From positions 496,001-560,000 of the forward strand of contig LGRD01000002.1 in the NCBI GenBank assembly GCA_001263235.1: DNA of 64,000 bases, in the 5' to 3' direction. Both the position numbers and the translations under genes were made by a program. The stretch's first letter is position 1. Each line of letters starts with the position of its first letter. A model generated the notes under the pieces. That model did no database searches and was not told where the DNA came from. It saw nothing but the letters and a program-made list of their open reading frames with translations. Positions 39,928 through 48,742 of this stretch are shown piece by piece. Source of the DNA: Methylibium sp. NZG. Its GTDB lineage: Bacteria; Pseudomonadota; Gammaproteobacteria; Burkholderiales; Burkholderiaceae_C.

Positions 39928-41847
39928 TCAGGTCTTGGCGGCGATGTCCTTGGCGATCAACGTGGAGAAGTCTGCCAGGGGCATCACACCCAGATCCCGG
40001 TTGCCCCGGGCGCGCACCGCGACGGTTCCGTTTGCCTTTTCCTTGTCGCCCACGACGAGGATGTACGGAACCTTCTGCATAGAATGCTGACGGATTTTAT
40101 AGTTAATCTTCTCGTTGCGCAAATCGGACTCGACCCTAAGTCCTTGTTTTTGCAGCGATTTGACAACCTCGGCGGCATAGTCGGCCTGCGCTTCGGTGAT
40201 GTTGAGCACATCGACCTGCACCGGTGCCAGCCAGGCCGGCAGCGCACCGGCGTGCTGCTCGATCAGGATGCCGATGAAGCGCTCGAAGCTGCCGATGATC
40301 GCGCGGTGCAGCATCACCGGGTGGGCGCGGCCGCTCGACTCGGTGACGTACTCGCCGCCCAGCCGCTCGGCGGTGTTGAAGTCGACCTGCATCGTGCCGC
40401 ACTGCCACTGGCGGCCGAGCGCGTCTTTGAGCGTGTATTCGATCTTCGGCCCGTAAAAGGCGCCATCTCCGGGCGACACGATGAATTCGCAGCCGGACCG
40501 GCGCATCGCCTCCATCACCGCGAACTCTGCCTTGTCCCACAGCGCGTCGGAGCCGACGCGGTGTTCTGGCCTGGTGGCGACCTTGTAGATGATCTCGGTG
40601 AAGCCGAAGTCGGCGTAGACCTTCTGCAGCAGCGTCGTGTAGGCCACGCATTCGTCGAGGATGTGGTCCTCGGTGCAGAAGATGTGGCCGTCGTCCTGCG
40701 TGAAGCCGCGCACCCGCATGATGCCGTGCATCGACCCGCTGGGCTCGTTGCGGTGGCATTGGCCGAACTCCCCGTAGCGCAGCGGCAGGTCGCGGTAGCT
40801 GCGCATGGCCGAGCTGAAGATCAGCACATGGCCGGGGCAGTTCATCGGCTTCAGCGCGTACTCGCGCTTCTCCGACTCGGTCGTGAACATGTTGTCGCGG
40901 TAGTTGTCCCAGTGGCCGGTCTTCTCCCACAGGCTCTTGTCCAGGATCTGCGGGCCCTTGACTTCCTGGTAGCCGTTGTCGCGGTACACCCGCCGCATGT
41001 ACTGCTCGACGTTCTGCCACAGCGTCCAGCCGCGCGGGTGCCAGAACACCAGGCCCGGCGCATGTTCGTCGATGTGGAAGAGGTCGAGTTCGCGGCCCAG
41101 TTTGCGGTGGTCGCGCTTCTCGGCCTCCTCCAGCATGTGCAGGTGCTGCTGCAACTCGTCCTTGGTGGCCCAGGCCGTGCCGTAGATGCGTTGAAGCATC
41201 TCGTTGCGGTGGTCGCCGCGCCAGTAGGCGCCGGCCACCTTCATCAGCTTGAAGTGCTTCAGCCGCCCGGTGCTGGGCACGTGCGGGCCGCGGCACAGGT
41301 CTTCGAACGCGCCCTCGCGGTACAGCGACACATCCTCGTTCGACGGGATGCCGGCGATGATCTCGGCCTTGTAGTGCTCGCCGATGCCCTTGAAGTACGC
41401 CACCGCCTCGTCGCGCGGCAGCACGCGGCGCTCGACCTTCTCGTCCTTGCGGGCCAGCTCGGCCATCTTCGCTTCGATCGCCGCCAGGTCTTCGGGCGTG
41501 AAGGGGCGCTTGTACGAGAAGTCGTAAAAGAAGCCGTTCTCGATCACCGGGCCGATCGTCACTTGCGCGTCGGGAAACAGCTCCTTCACCGCATACGCCA
41601 ACAGGTGGGCCGTCGAGTGGCGAATCACCTCCAGCCCGTCGGCGTCCTTGTCGGTGACGATGGCAAGCGGCATGTCGCGGTCGATCACGAAACTCGTGTC
41701 CACCACGCGAGGCTGGCCGTCCTGCGTCACCCGGCCAGCGAGTGCCGCTTTGGCCAGTCCGGAACCGATGGAAGCGGCCACTTGGGCCACCGTCACCGGC
41801 GCGTCGAACTCACGCCGCGAACCGTCGGGCAGTTCAATCGAGATCAT
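39928..41847 (-). CDS. thrS: Threonyl-tRNA synthetase
   Basis: Charges tRNA-Thr and edits Ser-tRNA-Thr. The 639-residue enzyme has the TGS domain ([19 protein letters not shown]), the editing domain with [16 protein letters not shown], the class II core with zinc-ligand regions ([28 protein letters not shown]) and the C-terminal anticodon domain ([35 protein letters not shown]). The ATG follows AGGAG. A terminator hairpin lies just upstream, after a threonine-rich leader ORF. It heads the thrS-infC-rpmI-rplT(-pheST-ihfA) block. Confidence 0.97.
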   Translation of the reverse strand: MISIELPDGSRREFDAPVTVAQVAASIGSGLAKAALAGRVTQDGQPRVVDTSFVIDRDMPLAIVTDKDADGLEVIRHSTAHLLAYAVKELFPDAQVTIGPVIENGFFYDFSYKRPFTPEDLAAIEAKMAELARKDEKVERRVLPRDEAVAYFKGIGEHYKAEIIAGIPSNEDVSLYREGAFEDLCRGPHVPSTGRLKHFKLMKVAGAYWRGDHRNEMLQRIYGTAWATKDELQQHLHMLEEAEKRDHRKLGRELDLFHIDEHAPGLVFWHPRGWTLWQNVEQYMRRVYRDNGYQEVKGPQILDKSLWEKTGHWDNYRDNMFTTESEKREYALKPMNCPGHVLIFSSAMRSYRDLPLRYGEFGQCHRNEPSGSMHGIMRVRGFTQDDGHIFCTEDHILDECVAYTTLLQKVYADFGFTEIIYKVATRPEHRVGSDALWDKAEFAVMEAMRRSGCEFIVSPGDGAFYGPKIEYTLKDALGRQWQCGTMQVDFNTAERLGGEYVTESSGRAHPVMLHRAIIGSFERFIGILIEQHAGALPAWLAPVQVDVLNITEAQADYAAEVVKSLQKQGLRVESDLRNEKINYKIRQHSMQKVPYILVVGDKEKANGTVAVRARGNRDLGVMPLADFSTLIAKDIAAKT

Positions 41848-41860
41848 GGGAAGCTCCTGC

Positions 41861-41896
41861 AGAAAACAAAAAAGCGCGGGCCATGCCGCGCTTTTT
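41861..41896 (-). terminator. Terminator hairpin in the thrS leader (candidate attenuator)
   Basis: On the minus strand AAAAAGCGCGG and CCGCGCTTTTT form an 11-base-pair stem with loop CATGGC, followed by TGTTTTC, then the thrS ribosome site 8 bases on. Its position between promoter and start codon means it must be read through for thrS to be expressed. The upstream segment GCCGCGC (41935-41941) is fully complementary to GCGCGGC of the first arm (41885-41891), giving a possible antiterminator. Confidence 0.82.
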
Positions 41897-41914
41897 GAGG
41901 GTCGATGAAAGGAT

Positions 41915-41992
41915 TCAGTGCATTGGGTCAAGGCGCGCGGCCGACCATGCCTTCCGTCGGAAGGTGGTAGTTCGCGGTGTCATAACCAGCAT
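41915..41992 (-). CDS. Threonine-rich leader peptide upstream of thrS
   Basis: A 25-codon open frame reading [10 protein letters not shown] at its start, with four threonine codons (ACA, ACT, ACC, ACC) among residues 5-10. An AAGGG lies ten bases before the ATG. The frame stops at TGA (41915-41917), 19 bases before the terminator hairpin. A small hairpin (CCTTCC-GAC-GGAAGG) follows the Thr codons. The arrangement is that of a classic attenuation leader: stalling at Thr codons when charged tRNA-Thr is low would favour antitermination. Not experimentally known to me for this group. Confidence 0.6.
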   Translation of the reverse strand: MLVMTPRTTTFRRKAWSAARLDPMH

Positions 41993-42025
41993 GCCTTTCT
42001 CGCCCTTGTGATTACCAGTTCGCAG

Positions 42026-42031
42026 ATTGTA
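42026..42031 (-). promoter_or_regulatory. Probable -10 element of the thrS promoter
   Basis: GGCTACAATCTGCG on the minus strand supplies a good -10 box (TACAAT). A transcript starting about seven bases further would carry a leader of about 170 bases before thrS. The -35 region is poor (TGAACC at 19-base spacing), so the assignment rests on the -10 and on context. Confidence 0.45.
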
Positions 42032-42053
42032 GCCGCGACCTCCCGTGCGCGGT

Positions 42054-43304
42054 TCAGAACGGCAGCAGCTTGACGTCCGCCGTGCGTTCGACCAGCCACA
42101 GCACCGCCAGCGCCATCGCGGCCACCGAGCCGCCGCGGATGACCACGGGCACGTAGCGCCCGCTGTTGCGCGCCAGGAACATGGCAGAGACAGCCACCAG
42201 CACGATCACCACCTGCCCCAGCTCCAGCCCGATGTTGAACTGCAGCAGCGCCCACGCGAACTGCGCTGCCGGCAAGTTCAACTCGCCCAGCACACCGGCA
42301 AAACCGAAACCGTGCAGCAGACCGAACGCAAACGTGACCAGCACGACGCGCCCGCCGAAGATCGGCCACAGGTTGTTCAGCGCCGCCAGGATGATCGTCG
42401 CGGCAATCGCCGGCTCGATGAACCACCCCGGCAGCGCCACCCAGCCCAGCGCCGCCAGCGCCAGCGTGATCGAGTGGGCCACGGTGAAGGCGGTGACGAT
42501 GCCGATCACCGGCCACAGCGCCTCGCGCAGGTTGCCCAGCGGCCGCCAGCCTTGCGGCGTGCGCCGCATCACGGAAGGGAACAGCAGGCACATGAGGAAC
42601 AGCACGTGGTCGTAGCCGGTCACGATGTGGTGGATGCCTTCGCGCAGGAAGCCCGCCGGTGCCTCAGCGGTCTGCGCCAGCACCGAGCCGGCGGCGGCCC
42701 CCGCACTTGCGAGGGTTGCAGAACCCGCAGACACGCCGGCCGCATCGACAGCCAACGCCTGCGGCCGACGCGGGTCGAGCACGCGAACGACCTCCGCCTG
42801 CCCGGGCAGCGCAATGCGGGCGATGCCGCGATGCGTCGGGTCTACATCGGCAAACGCGGTGTAGCGGATCACCGGTGACGGGGGTGCAGCGCAGGCCGAT
42901 GAATAGGTGAGCACCGCATACACACCGTCGCTGCGCCGCTCCAGCGCGTGTGTCGGTGCAGCCAGCACACAGCCTTCGACCTGCAGGTGTGCTCCCACGT
43001 AGCCGTCGATCGACGGCCAAGCCGCGCGCACCTCGCCCCAGGTGAGTTCACCGTTGCCATCGGCATCGATGTCGAGCACGGCGTCGAGGTCGCGCAGCGC
43101 GATGTCCACGCGCATCGTCAGGCCTGCGGCGTCGCCGCCGACCTGCACATACGCGTCGCTCGCCTTGTGTGCGGCCACCTCGGCCGTGGCAACCAGACCC
43201 AGCAGGGCGAGCGCGCATGCGCGCCAGCCGGCGCCGGCCCGCGCGACCACGGCGGCGGGCAGCACCACCCAGGCGGGGCTACAAAAGTGCATCGAGGCGA
43301 ACAT
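42054..43304 (-). CDS. HupE/UreJ-type membrane protein with EF-hand loop
   Basis: 416-residue protein with an N-terminal signal (about 14-45), a periplasmic domain holding a canonical EF-hand loop D80-A-D82-G-N84-G-E-L-T-W-G-E91, and a C-terminal HupE/UreJ_2-like region of about six to seven membrane segments (GIHHIVTGYDHVLFLMCLLFPS, TAFTVAHSITLALAALG, FAFGLLHGFGFAGVLGEL). The His residues in GYDHVLF, VAHSIT and LHGFGFA are the family's likely metal ligands. HupE and UreJ proteins carry nickel; this subfamily is uncharacterised. The start at 43304 overlaps the TPR gene by 26 bases; ATG at 43292 is an alternative. Last gene of the DUF4331 cluster. Confidence 0.85.
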   Translation of the reverse strand: MFASMHFCSPAWVVLPAAVVARAGAGWRACALALLGLVATAEVAAHKASDAYVQVGGDAAGLTMRVDIALRDLDAVLDIDADGNGELTWGEVRAAWPSIDGYVGAHLQVEGCVLAAPTHALERRSDGVYAVLTYSSACAAPPSPVIRYTAFADVDPTHRGIARIALPGQAEVVRVLDPRRPQALAVDAAGVSAGSATLASAGAAAGSVLAQTAEAPAGFLREGIHHIVTGYDHVLFLMCLLFPSVMRRTPQGWRPLGNLREALWPVIGIVTAFTVAHSITLALAALGWVALPGWFIEPAIAATIILAALNNLWPIFGGRVVLVTFAFGLLHGFGFAGVLGELNLPAAQFAWALLQFNIGLELGQVVIVLVAVSAMFLARNSGRYVPVVIRGGSVAAMALAVLWLVERTADVKLLPF

Positions 43305-44445
43305 CCTTGATCCCCATGTCGTCACGCAAGCGGGTGGCCTCGCGCACCGCTTGCGGCGCGCCCGCTGCCCGCGCGGCCTGCGCCAGCAGCAGCAGGTCGA
43401 TCGGTTCGCGCTGCAGAGCGACATTCAAACGCGCGAGCTCGAGCGCGCGTTCGGGCTGTTGGTCGACGACCAGCGCGAACATCGCTTGCTCGCGTGCGTG
43501 CTGCATCTGCGCGTCGGGCCGCAGGTTGGCCTGAGCGACGCGGGCGCGCATCTCCTGCGCGTCGCGCGCGGCGCCGGGTGTCTTGAGCCGCGTTCCCGCC
43601 ATGGCCAGGCGCAGCACCACCGCGTCGGTGCGGGCCAGTGGCTTGAGGATGGCCAGCGCGTCGGCATGGCGGCCAGCTTCGGTCAGGAAATCGACGAAGG
43701 ACAGCGAGGTGTATTCGTCCGGCTGCAAACGAAGCGCAGCGCGGTACGCCTTTTCGGCGTCGGCATTGCGGCCGGCGCGGGCCTCGGTTTCGGCCAGCGT
43801 GGTGAGCAGCCAGACCTGTGTGGCGGCCGGCAACTGCCCGCCCAGAAGTGTGCGCATCGACGCACGCGTGGCGGCAAAGTCGCCACGCAATCCTTGGTTC
43901 TCCGCGCTGCACGCCTGCGCGTAAAGCGCGGCGGTCGGGATGCCGGCGAGCGCGCGGCAGGCCTTGTCGGAGTCCGCGTACCGGCCCTGCACTCTGCGGA
44001 TCGTGGCCAGCGTGAGCCAGGCCTGCGCATGGCCGGGTTGGCGCGCCACGAGCCGCTCGAGGTTGGCGGACGAGCCGTCGAAGTCGTGCAGAAACTGCTG
44101 CACCGTCGCCAGCATCAGCAGCACGTCGTCGGGCGCCTTGTCCGCGTCGGGCCAGGCTTGCAATGCGGCCAGCGCGCGGCCGGCGAAGCGCGGCTCGCCC
44201 TGCTCGCGCGCCTGGTCGAGGTAGCGCCGTGCGAGCGCGGCGGCCAGCGCCGGGTCGCGCGGGTTGGCGGCCCATTCGCGGCGCAGCTTGCGCTCGTCGG
44301 CGCGGCTGCCGATCACGCCCGGCAGCGTCTCGACGACCTCGGCATCGCTTTGTGGCTGCAACGGTTGGGCGTGCGCCGCAACGCCTGACCAGCCCAGGAC
44401 GACGGCGCATGTCAGGACGCGCAAGGCAATGAAGGGTGTCGTCAT
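43279..44445 (-). CDS. Secreted TPR-repeat protein of the DUF4331 cluster
   Basis: 388-residue protein with a signal peptide (cut likely after AAHAQ, residue 27) and about eight TPR-type helix pairs, for example AWLTLATIRRVQGRYADSDKACRAL and WLLTTLAETEARAGRNADAEKAY. TPR arrays mediate protein contacts; here they would act in the periplasm. It lies between the small lipoprotein (112 bases upstream) and the HupE-like gene, which it overlaps. The motif DDMGIKDVRLDALL closes the protein. No enzymatic domain is visible. Confidence 0.82.
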   Translation of the reverse strand: MTTPFIALRVLTCAVVLGWSGVAAHAQPLQPQSDAEVVETLPGVIGSRADERKLRREWAANPRDPALAAALARRYLDQAREQGEPRFAGRALAALQAWPDADKAPDDVLLMLATVQQFLHDFDGSSANLERLVARQPGHAQAWLTLATIRRVQGRYADSDKACRALAGIPTAALYAQACSAENQGLRGDFAATRASMRTLLGGQLPAATQVWLLTTLAETEARAGRNADAEKAYRAALRLQPDEYTSLSFVDFLTEAGRHADALAILKPLARTDAVVLRLAMAGTRLKTPGAARDAQEMRARVAQANLRPDAQMQHAREQAMFALVVDQQPERALELARLNVALQREPIDLLLLAQAARAAGAPQAVREATRLRDDMGIKDVRLDALL

Positions 44446-44557
44446 GTTGAGTCGAGCGCGTGGATTCGGGTGGGATGGCGTGAGCGTGGCGGAGGGCGCC
44501 GCCCGCGCTCGGCACCCCGTTGCCGGGGCGCCGAGGCGAGCGCTGCTTTTCCTCCGA

Positions 44558-44824
44558 TCAGTCCACGGTTCGCGGCTCGGCCGTGTCGTCGGTGCCCAGA
44601 CTGTCGGGCACCGGGTTGACAGGCTCCAGCGCGTCGGTCTGCTCGGCCGGCACGGCGCTCAAGGCAGCGATGTACTGCGTCGCCGCGCTGGCCGACGTGG
44701 ACGCTTCAGCCGGCACCGCCTCGGTGACGGCCGGCGTCACGACGACCGCATCGTTGCGCCCGCCGCAGCCTGCCGCCAGTACCGAAGCGCCGACGGCCAT
44801 GATCCACAGGTGATGTTGTTTCAT
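44558..44824 (-). CDS. Small lipoprotein, DUF4331-associated (copy A)
   Basis: 88-residue protein with a lipobox LAAGC (Cys at 20) and a short, Ala-, Glu- and Pro-rich mature part. Its C-terminal sequence ends SLGTDDTAEPRTVD; the second lipoprotein of the cluster (46751-47083) has QDDAEPVAAP at the same place, so the two appear to be diverged copies. It starts ten bases after the DUF4331-A stop, so the two are probably co-translated. Function unknown. Confidence 0.8.
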   Translation of the reverse strand: MKQHHLWIMAVGASVLAAGCGGRNDAVVVTPAVTEAVPAEASTSASAATQYIAALSAVPAEQTDALEPVNPVPDSLGTDDTAEPRTVD

Positions 44825-44834
44825 GCGTTGCTCC

Positions 44835-46550
44835 TCAACGGGTGCCGCCGAGCGGCGTGGCCAGGTACGGGAAGGTCTCGGTCAGCACGACGGTCGCCTG
44901 GTCCACCGCATCGTGCAACGCGGCCGACGTGGCGCCCAGCGGCACTTTGCCGATGCGGCACTCCGAGCTCAGCGTGGTGGGCGTCGTGCCGGGGATCGTG
45001 AAGCTGTTCAGCCCCAGCACGTTGTTGTTGTCGGCCGGCTGAATGGCACCGATCGACGCATTGCTGTTAATCACGCACAGGCCGCCCGCCACTGCCACCA
45101 GCGCGATGTCGACCACATCGTCCTTCGGCCGCCGGCCGTTTGGAAAGCCCGCCAGGTCGGTCGCCTGCGCCAGGTTGCCGGCGCCGCCCACGCGCAGGAT
45201 CTCGCCCGCCACGCCCAGCCGGTTCTGCTGCGCGAACGGCACCGCCGCGATCGCGGTGTTCAGGCGCAGCATCTCGGCCGGCGTGACCGTGCCTTGCGGC
45301 TTGTTCACACCGCCCAGGCCGGTCAGGAAGACGTTCAGCAAATCGGTGCGCGGCAGGTTGGTCGGCGCCAGGAAGGCGGCGTCCGACGCGAGCGCGATGC
45401 CCAGCAGCGCCGGCAACGTCGGGTTGGTCACGTAGGTGGCGAACTGCAGGTCGTCCTTCGGCTTGGAGCCGTTGAAGCGGTCCTTGTCGGGCAGGCCGAT
45501 CACCACCTCGTTGACGAGCGGGTTGCCCAGGCGCGAGACCTGCGTCCACGCGCCGCCGCTGATGGCGGTCGTCTGGTGGCCCTTCTTGGGCACCGGGTTG
45601 AGCAGGGTGCCCTGGCGCAGGCTGGCCGTGGTCCAGCCGCCGATCACCGGGTCGTAGGTCGTGTCGGTGGAGGGTTTGGCGGTCAGGCAGTCCTTCGGCA
45701 CTTCGAGCGCGAAGGTGGTGACGTTGGCGCCGGCCAGGTCGCCCGCGCCCGCGGCGCCGATGTTGGCCGGGTTGGTGATGACCGCGGCCGGCGCGTTCAC
45801 CAGGTCGAAGATCGTGCCCAGGTTGACCGCGAACGGGTCCTTGCGCTGGCCGACGAACAACTTGGCGGGCAGACTGCAACCGGGAATGTCCACCGTGTAC
45901 AGGTGCCGCGCGGCGTAGCCGGCGTAGTCGGGGATCGTCTTCACGCCGATGTTGTCGACGGGCTTGTCGAACGAGGTGGCACCGGCCGTGCCGTTGACTG
46001 ACGAGGCCGCCACCTTCAGCGCCGCCTTGGTGCCGGTGCGGCGGTCGCCGCGCACCACATCGACGGTGAAGCTCTCGTTCAGGTTCAGCACCGCCGAGTT
46101 GCGCACCGCGTTGGCGCCGGTCAGCGTGCCGGCCTGGATCAGCGGAATGGCGACCATCGTGCCGCCGATGTCGAGCTCGATGCCTTTGGTGCCGTTCTTC
46201 AGCGTGTTCTTGGCGCGGAACTGGAAGGTGATGTCTTCCTTGGCGTCGCCGTTGTTGTCGATGTGGATCTCGTACAGCGCGTTCGGGTCGAGCGAGAAGT
46301 AGTTCGGGCCGCCGTACGGGGCCTGGATCGGGATGTAGTTGGCGATCAGGCTCACATAGGCGGTGCGGCCGGCCTCGTAGCTGTTGAACATGTAAAAGTC
46401 GGTCGCATCGACCTTCGGCGTGGTGGTGATCGACGGGGCCTCGCGGTGGCTGGAGGCCAGCACAGCAGGTGCGGTGAAGCCGGCCACGGCCGCGCACAAC
46501 AGGCTCAGCGCCGGCAATGCGCGAGGGCAACGCAACGAATGAACTTTCAT
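44835..46550 (-). CDS. DUF4331 secreted protein (copy A)
   Basis: 571-residue exported protein. The signal peptide ends near residue 32 (APAVLA), and the mature chain starts SSHREAPSITTTPKVDATDF, the hallmark of DUF4331. Further conserved parts are NALYEIHIDNNGDAKEDITF, FVGQRKDPFAVNLGTIFDLV, GNPLVNEVVIGLPDKDRFN, GRRPKDDVVDIALVAVAGG and LHDAVDQATVVLTETFPYL. Many conserved Asp and Asn residues hint at metal, perhaps calcium, binding, in keeping with the EF-hand in the HupE-like neighbour (inference). The family has no known function. It differs from copy B by extra loops (571 against 519 residues). The ATG follows GGAAGGAAGAG. Confidence 0.93.
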   Translation of the reverse strand: MKVHSLRCPRALPALSLLCAAVAGFTAPAVLASSHREAPSITTTPKVDATDFYMFNSYEAGRTAYVSLIANYIPIQAPYGGPNYFSLDPNALYEIHIDNNGDAKEDITFQFRAKNTLKNGTKGIELDIGGTMVAIPLIQAGTLTGANAVRNSAVLNLNESFTVDVVRGDRRTGTKAALKVAASSVNGTAGATSFDKPVDNIGVKTIPDYAGYAARHLYTVDIPGCSLPAKLFVGQRKDPFAVNLGTIFDLVNAPAAVITNPANIGAAGAGDLAGANVTTFALEVPKDCLTAKPSTDTTYDPVIGGWTTASLRQGTLLNPVPKKGHQTTAISGGAWTQVSRLGNPLVNEVVIGLPDKDRFNGSKPKDDLQFATYVTNPTLPALLGIALASDAAFLAPTNLPRTDLLNVFLTGLGGVNKPQGTVTPAEMLRLNTAIAAVPFAQQNRLGVAGEILRVGGAGNLAQATDLAGFPNGRRPKDDVVDIALVAVAGGLCVINSNASIGAIQPADNNNVLGLNSFTIPGTTPTTLSSECRIGKVPLGATSAALHDAVDQATVVLTETFPYLATPLGGTR

Positions 46551-46615
46551 TTGCTCTTCCTTCCTGGGGTGACAACGAGCCCGGCCCGAGGTCCGGGTGC
46601 GGTGCTGGGCTTGGA

Positions 46616-46643
46616 TACGCAGCGCGTTGCCCAATGGATGCAG
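46616..46643 (-). promoter_or_regulatory. Candidate ECF-type promoter for DUF4331-A
   Basis: Minus strand reads CTGCATCC, 13 bases, CTGCGTA, 65 bases upstream of the start codon. The same two blocks with the same spacing, and a partly shared spacer (RTTSGGC), occur before DUF4331-B. The distance between CATCC and GCGTA (15 bases) suits an ECF sigma factor promoter. The sigma factor itself is not in the window. Confidence 0.6.
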
Positions 46644-46680
46644 CCGCGAATGACTTTCCGAGACGAGGCGCGAAACAACG

Positions 46681-46710
46681 CAAAACGGCGGCAGCTCCCG
46701 CTGCCGCCGT
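46681..46710 (-). terminator. Intrinsic terminator after lipoprotein B
   Basis: Perfect 10-base-pair stem ACGGCGGCAG/CTGCCGCCGT with loop CGGGAG, followed on the minus strand by TTTTG. It lies 40 bases after the stop of the lipoprotein B gene and upstream of the second promoter element, separating the two DUF4331 units. Confidence 0.75.
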
Positions 46711-46750
46711 CACAGGCCTGGTGGCCCGCCATTGCGCTGTTCGGCCAGGC

Positions 46751-47083
46751 CTACAGCGGCGCCGCGACGGGTTCGGCGTCGTCCTGCACCGTCGGCGTGA
46801 AGGTGCGGGTGTTCATCGCGTCTTTGCCGTCCATGGACTCGGCAGACATCTGCTTGAGCCAGCCGGCAAAGACCGACACGCCGTCGCTGGCCGCCGCAGG
46901 CACGTACTCCACGCTTTGCTGCGCCGGTGGCGGCGCGGCCGCGGTGCCACCGCTGCCACCGCCACAGGCGACGAGCAGGCTCGTCAGCGCGATCAGCGTC
47001 GTCAGCGTCAGCAGGCCGGTCGCACGCCGATCGGCACGCGAGGCGTTCGTGCAGTTCGTGGGCTTCATCAAGGTGTTGCTCAT
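46751..47083 (-). CDS. Small lipoprotein, DUF4331-associated (copy B)
   Basis: 110-residue protein with a long N-terminal lead, a hydrophobic segment (LLTLTTLIALTSLLVAC) and lipobox cysteine, then a Gly/Ala/Pro linker. The mature part holds VFAGWLKQMSAESMDG and ends TFTPTVQDDAEPVAAPL, resembling copy A. It starts ten bases after the DUF4331-B stop, the same spacing as in copy A, and has a GAGGAG ribosome site. Function unknown. Confidence 0.78.
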   Translation of the reverse strand: MSNTLMKPTNCTNASRADRRATGLLTLTTLIALTSLLVACGGGSGGTAAAPPPAQQSVEYVPAAASDGVSVFAGWLKQMSAESMDGKDAMNTRTFTPTVQDDAEPVAAPL

Positions 47084-47093
47084 GGGGCGCTCC

Positions 47094-48653
47094 TCATTGC
47101 GCGCCAGGCGTCGGCGTGAACAGGTACGGGAAGTTGGGCAGCAGCTTGACCACCGCCTGGTCCACCGCGTCGTGCAGCTTGAACGCCACCGCGCCGAGCG
47201 GGACGGCCGACGGCTTGCAAGCTTCGCCGAAGCCGAGCGCGTTGGTGTCGCCATTGGCCAGGCACAGCCCGCCACTCACCGCCACGAGCGAGATGTCGAC
47301 CACGTCGTCCTTCGGGCGGCGCCCGTTCGGGTAGCCCGCGTTGTCGGTGCCGCCGGCGAGGATGTTGCCGACGATGCCCAGGCGGTTCTGCATCGCAAAG
47401 GGCACAGCCGGGATAGCGGTGTTCAGCCGTAGCATCTCCGACGGCGTGACCTTGGCCGGCTGGTTCACGCCCTTGATGCCGGTCAGGAAGGTCGTCACCA
47501 GGTCGGTGCGCGGCAGGTTTTTCGGCGCGGTGCCGGGGATCGCCAGGGCGATCTCGAGCAGGGCCGGCAGCGTCGGGTTCGTCACGTAGTCGGCGAACTG
47601 GCCGTCGTCTTTCGGCTTGGAGCCGTTGAACTTGTCCTTGTCGGGCAGGCCGATCACCACCTCGTTGACCAGCGGCATGCCCAGGCGCGAAACCTGCACC
47701 CACGGGCCGGCGACGATCTCGGTCGCCTGCAGGCCCTTGCGCGGCGTCGGGTCGAGCAGCCGCGCCTGGCGCAGGCTGGCCGTCGTCCAGCCGCCGATCA
47801 CCGGGTCGTTGGTGTTGCGCGCCAGCAGGCAGCTCTTGTGCACTTCGAGCGCCAGCGTGGTGACGTTTTTGTCGTCGATGGTGTTGGGCGCGGCGTTGAT
47901 CAGCGCCGGGTCGGTGATGACGGCCAGCGGCGCGTTCACCAGGTCGAAGATCGTGCCCAGGTTGACCGCAAAGGGGTCTTTGCGCTGGCCGACGAACACC
48001 TTGCCCGGCTGGCTGCAGCCCGGCACGTTGACGTTGTAGACGTGCTTGCCGGCGTAGCCCGCGTAGTCGGGAATCGTCTTGGTGCCGATGTTGTCCACCG
48101 GCTTGTCGAAGCTGGCGCTGCCGCCGACCGCGTTGGTCAGGCTGCTGCGCCGTTCCCAGTCGTGGCGGCGGTCGCCGCGCACCAGATCAACGGTGAACGA
48201 CTCAGTGACGTTCAGCGAGGCTGAGCGCACGTCGGTCACCTGCCCGGCCTGGATCAACGGGATCGCGATGTTCTTGTTGCCGATCGGCAGCGTCACGCTG
48301 TTCAGCTTGTTGCGGAAGCGGAACTGGAAAGTGAGGTCTTCTTTCGCGTCGCCGTCGTTGTCGAGGTGGATCTCGTACAGCGCGTTCGGGTCGAGCGCAA
48401 AGTAGTTCGGGCCGCCATACGGGTCTTGCAGCGGCAGGTAGTTGGCGATCAGCGTGACAAAGCCCTCGCGGCCGGGCTCGTAGCTGTTGAAGAGGTAGAA
48501 GTCGGTCGCGTCCACCTTGGGCGTGGTGGTGATGAAGGGCGCCTCGCGGTGGCTCGACGCCTCGGCGGGCGCGGCCAGCAGGCCGGCGAGTGCAGCGCAC
48601 AGCGCAGCGGCGAGGGGCAGCTGCTGCCCCGGGGTTTCACGGTGGGATGTCAT
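47094..48653 (-). CDS. DUF4331 secreted protein (copy B)
   Basis: 519-residue exported protein with a signal peptide ending near residue 32 (AAPAEA) and mature start SSHREAPFITTTPKVDATDF. It shares long identical stretches with copy A: KPVDNIGTKTIPDYAGYA, VFVGQRKDPFAVNLGTIFDL, PLVNEVVIGLPDKDKFNGSK and LPRTDL. Both copies appear intact, so they are paralogues, not a pseudogene pair. The ATG at 48651-48653 follows AAGGAAGAG. A promoter-like element identical in core to that of copy A lies 89 bases upstream. Confidence 0.93.
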   Translation of the reverse strand: MTSHRETPGQQLPLAAALCAALAGLLAAPAEASSHREAPFITTTPKVDATDFYLFNSYEPGREGFVTLIANYLPLQDPYGGPNYFALDPNALYEIHLDNDGDAKEDLTFQFRFRNKLNSVTLPIGNKNIAIPLIQAGQVTDVRSASLNVTESFTVDLVRGDRRHDWERRSSLTNAVGGSASFDKPVDNIGTKTIPDYAGYAGKHVYNVNVPGCSQPGKVFVGQRKDPFAVNLGTIFDLVNAPLAVITDPALINAAPNTIDDKNVTTLALEVHKSCLLARNTNDPVIGGWTTASLRQARLLDPTPRKGLQATEIVAGPWVQVSRLGMPLVNEVVIGLPDKDKFNGSKPKDDGQFADYVTNPTLPALLEIALAIPGTAPKNLPRTDLVTTFLTGIKGVNQPAKVTPSEMLRLNTAIPAVPFAMQNRLGIVGNILAGGTDNAGYPNGRRPKDDVVDISLVAVSGGLCLANGDTNALGFGEACKPSAVPLGAVAFKLHDAVDQAVVKLLPNFPYLFTPTPGAQ

Positions 48654-48742
48654 GGTCTCTTCCTTGTTGGGTCCGTCAGGCGGCCCCTTGTCACCGGGGC
48701 CGGGCGCGGCACCCGCTGAAATTGCGGGTGCCTGGACCGGGT

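Noticed and set aside
41848-41931. Longer thrS with 28 more N-terminal residues
   Set aside because: The extension reads through the terminator hairpin and lacks ThrS similarity; MISIELPDG with AGGAG is the normal start.
48708-48732. Hairpin GGCACCCGC/GCGGGTGCC as a terminator before DUF4331-B
   Set aside because: No T tract follows on either strand. It may still affect the leader RNA.
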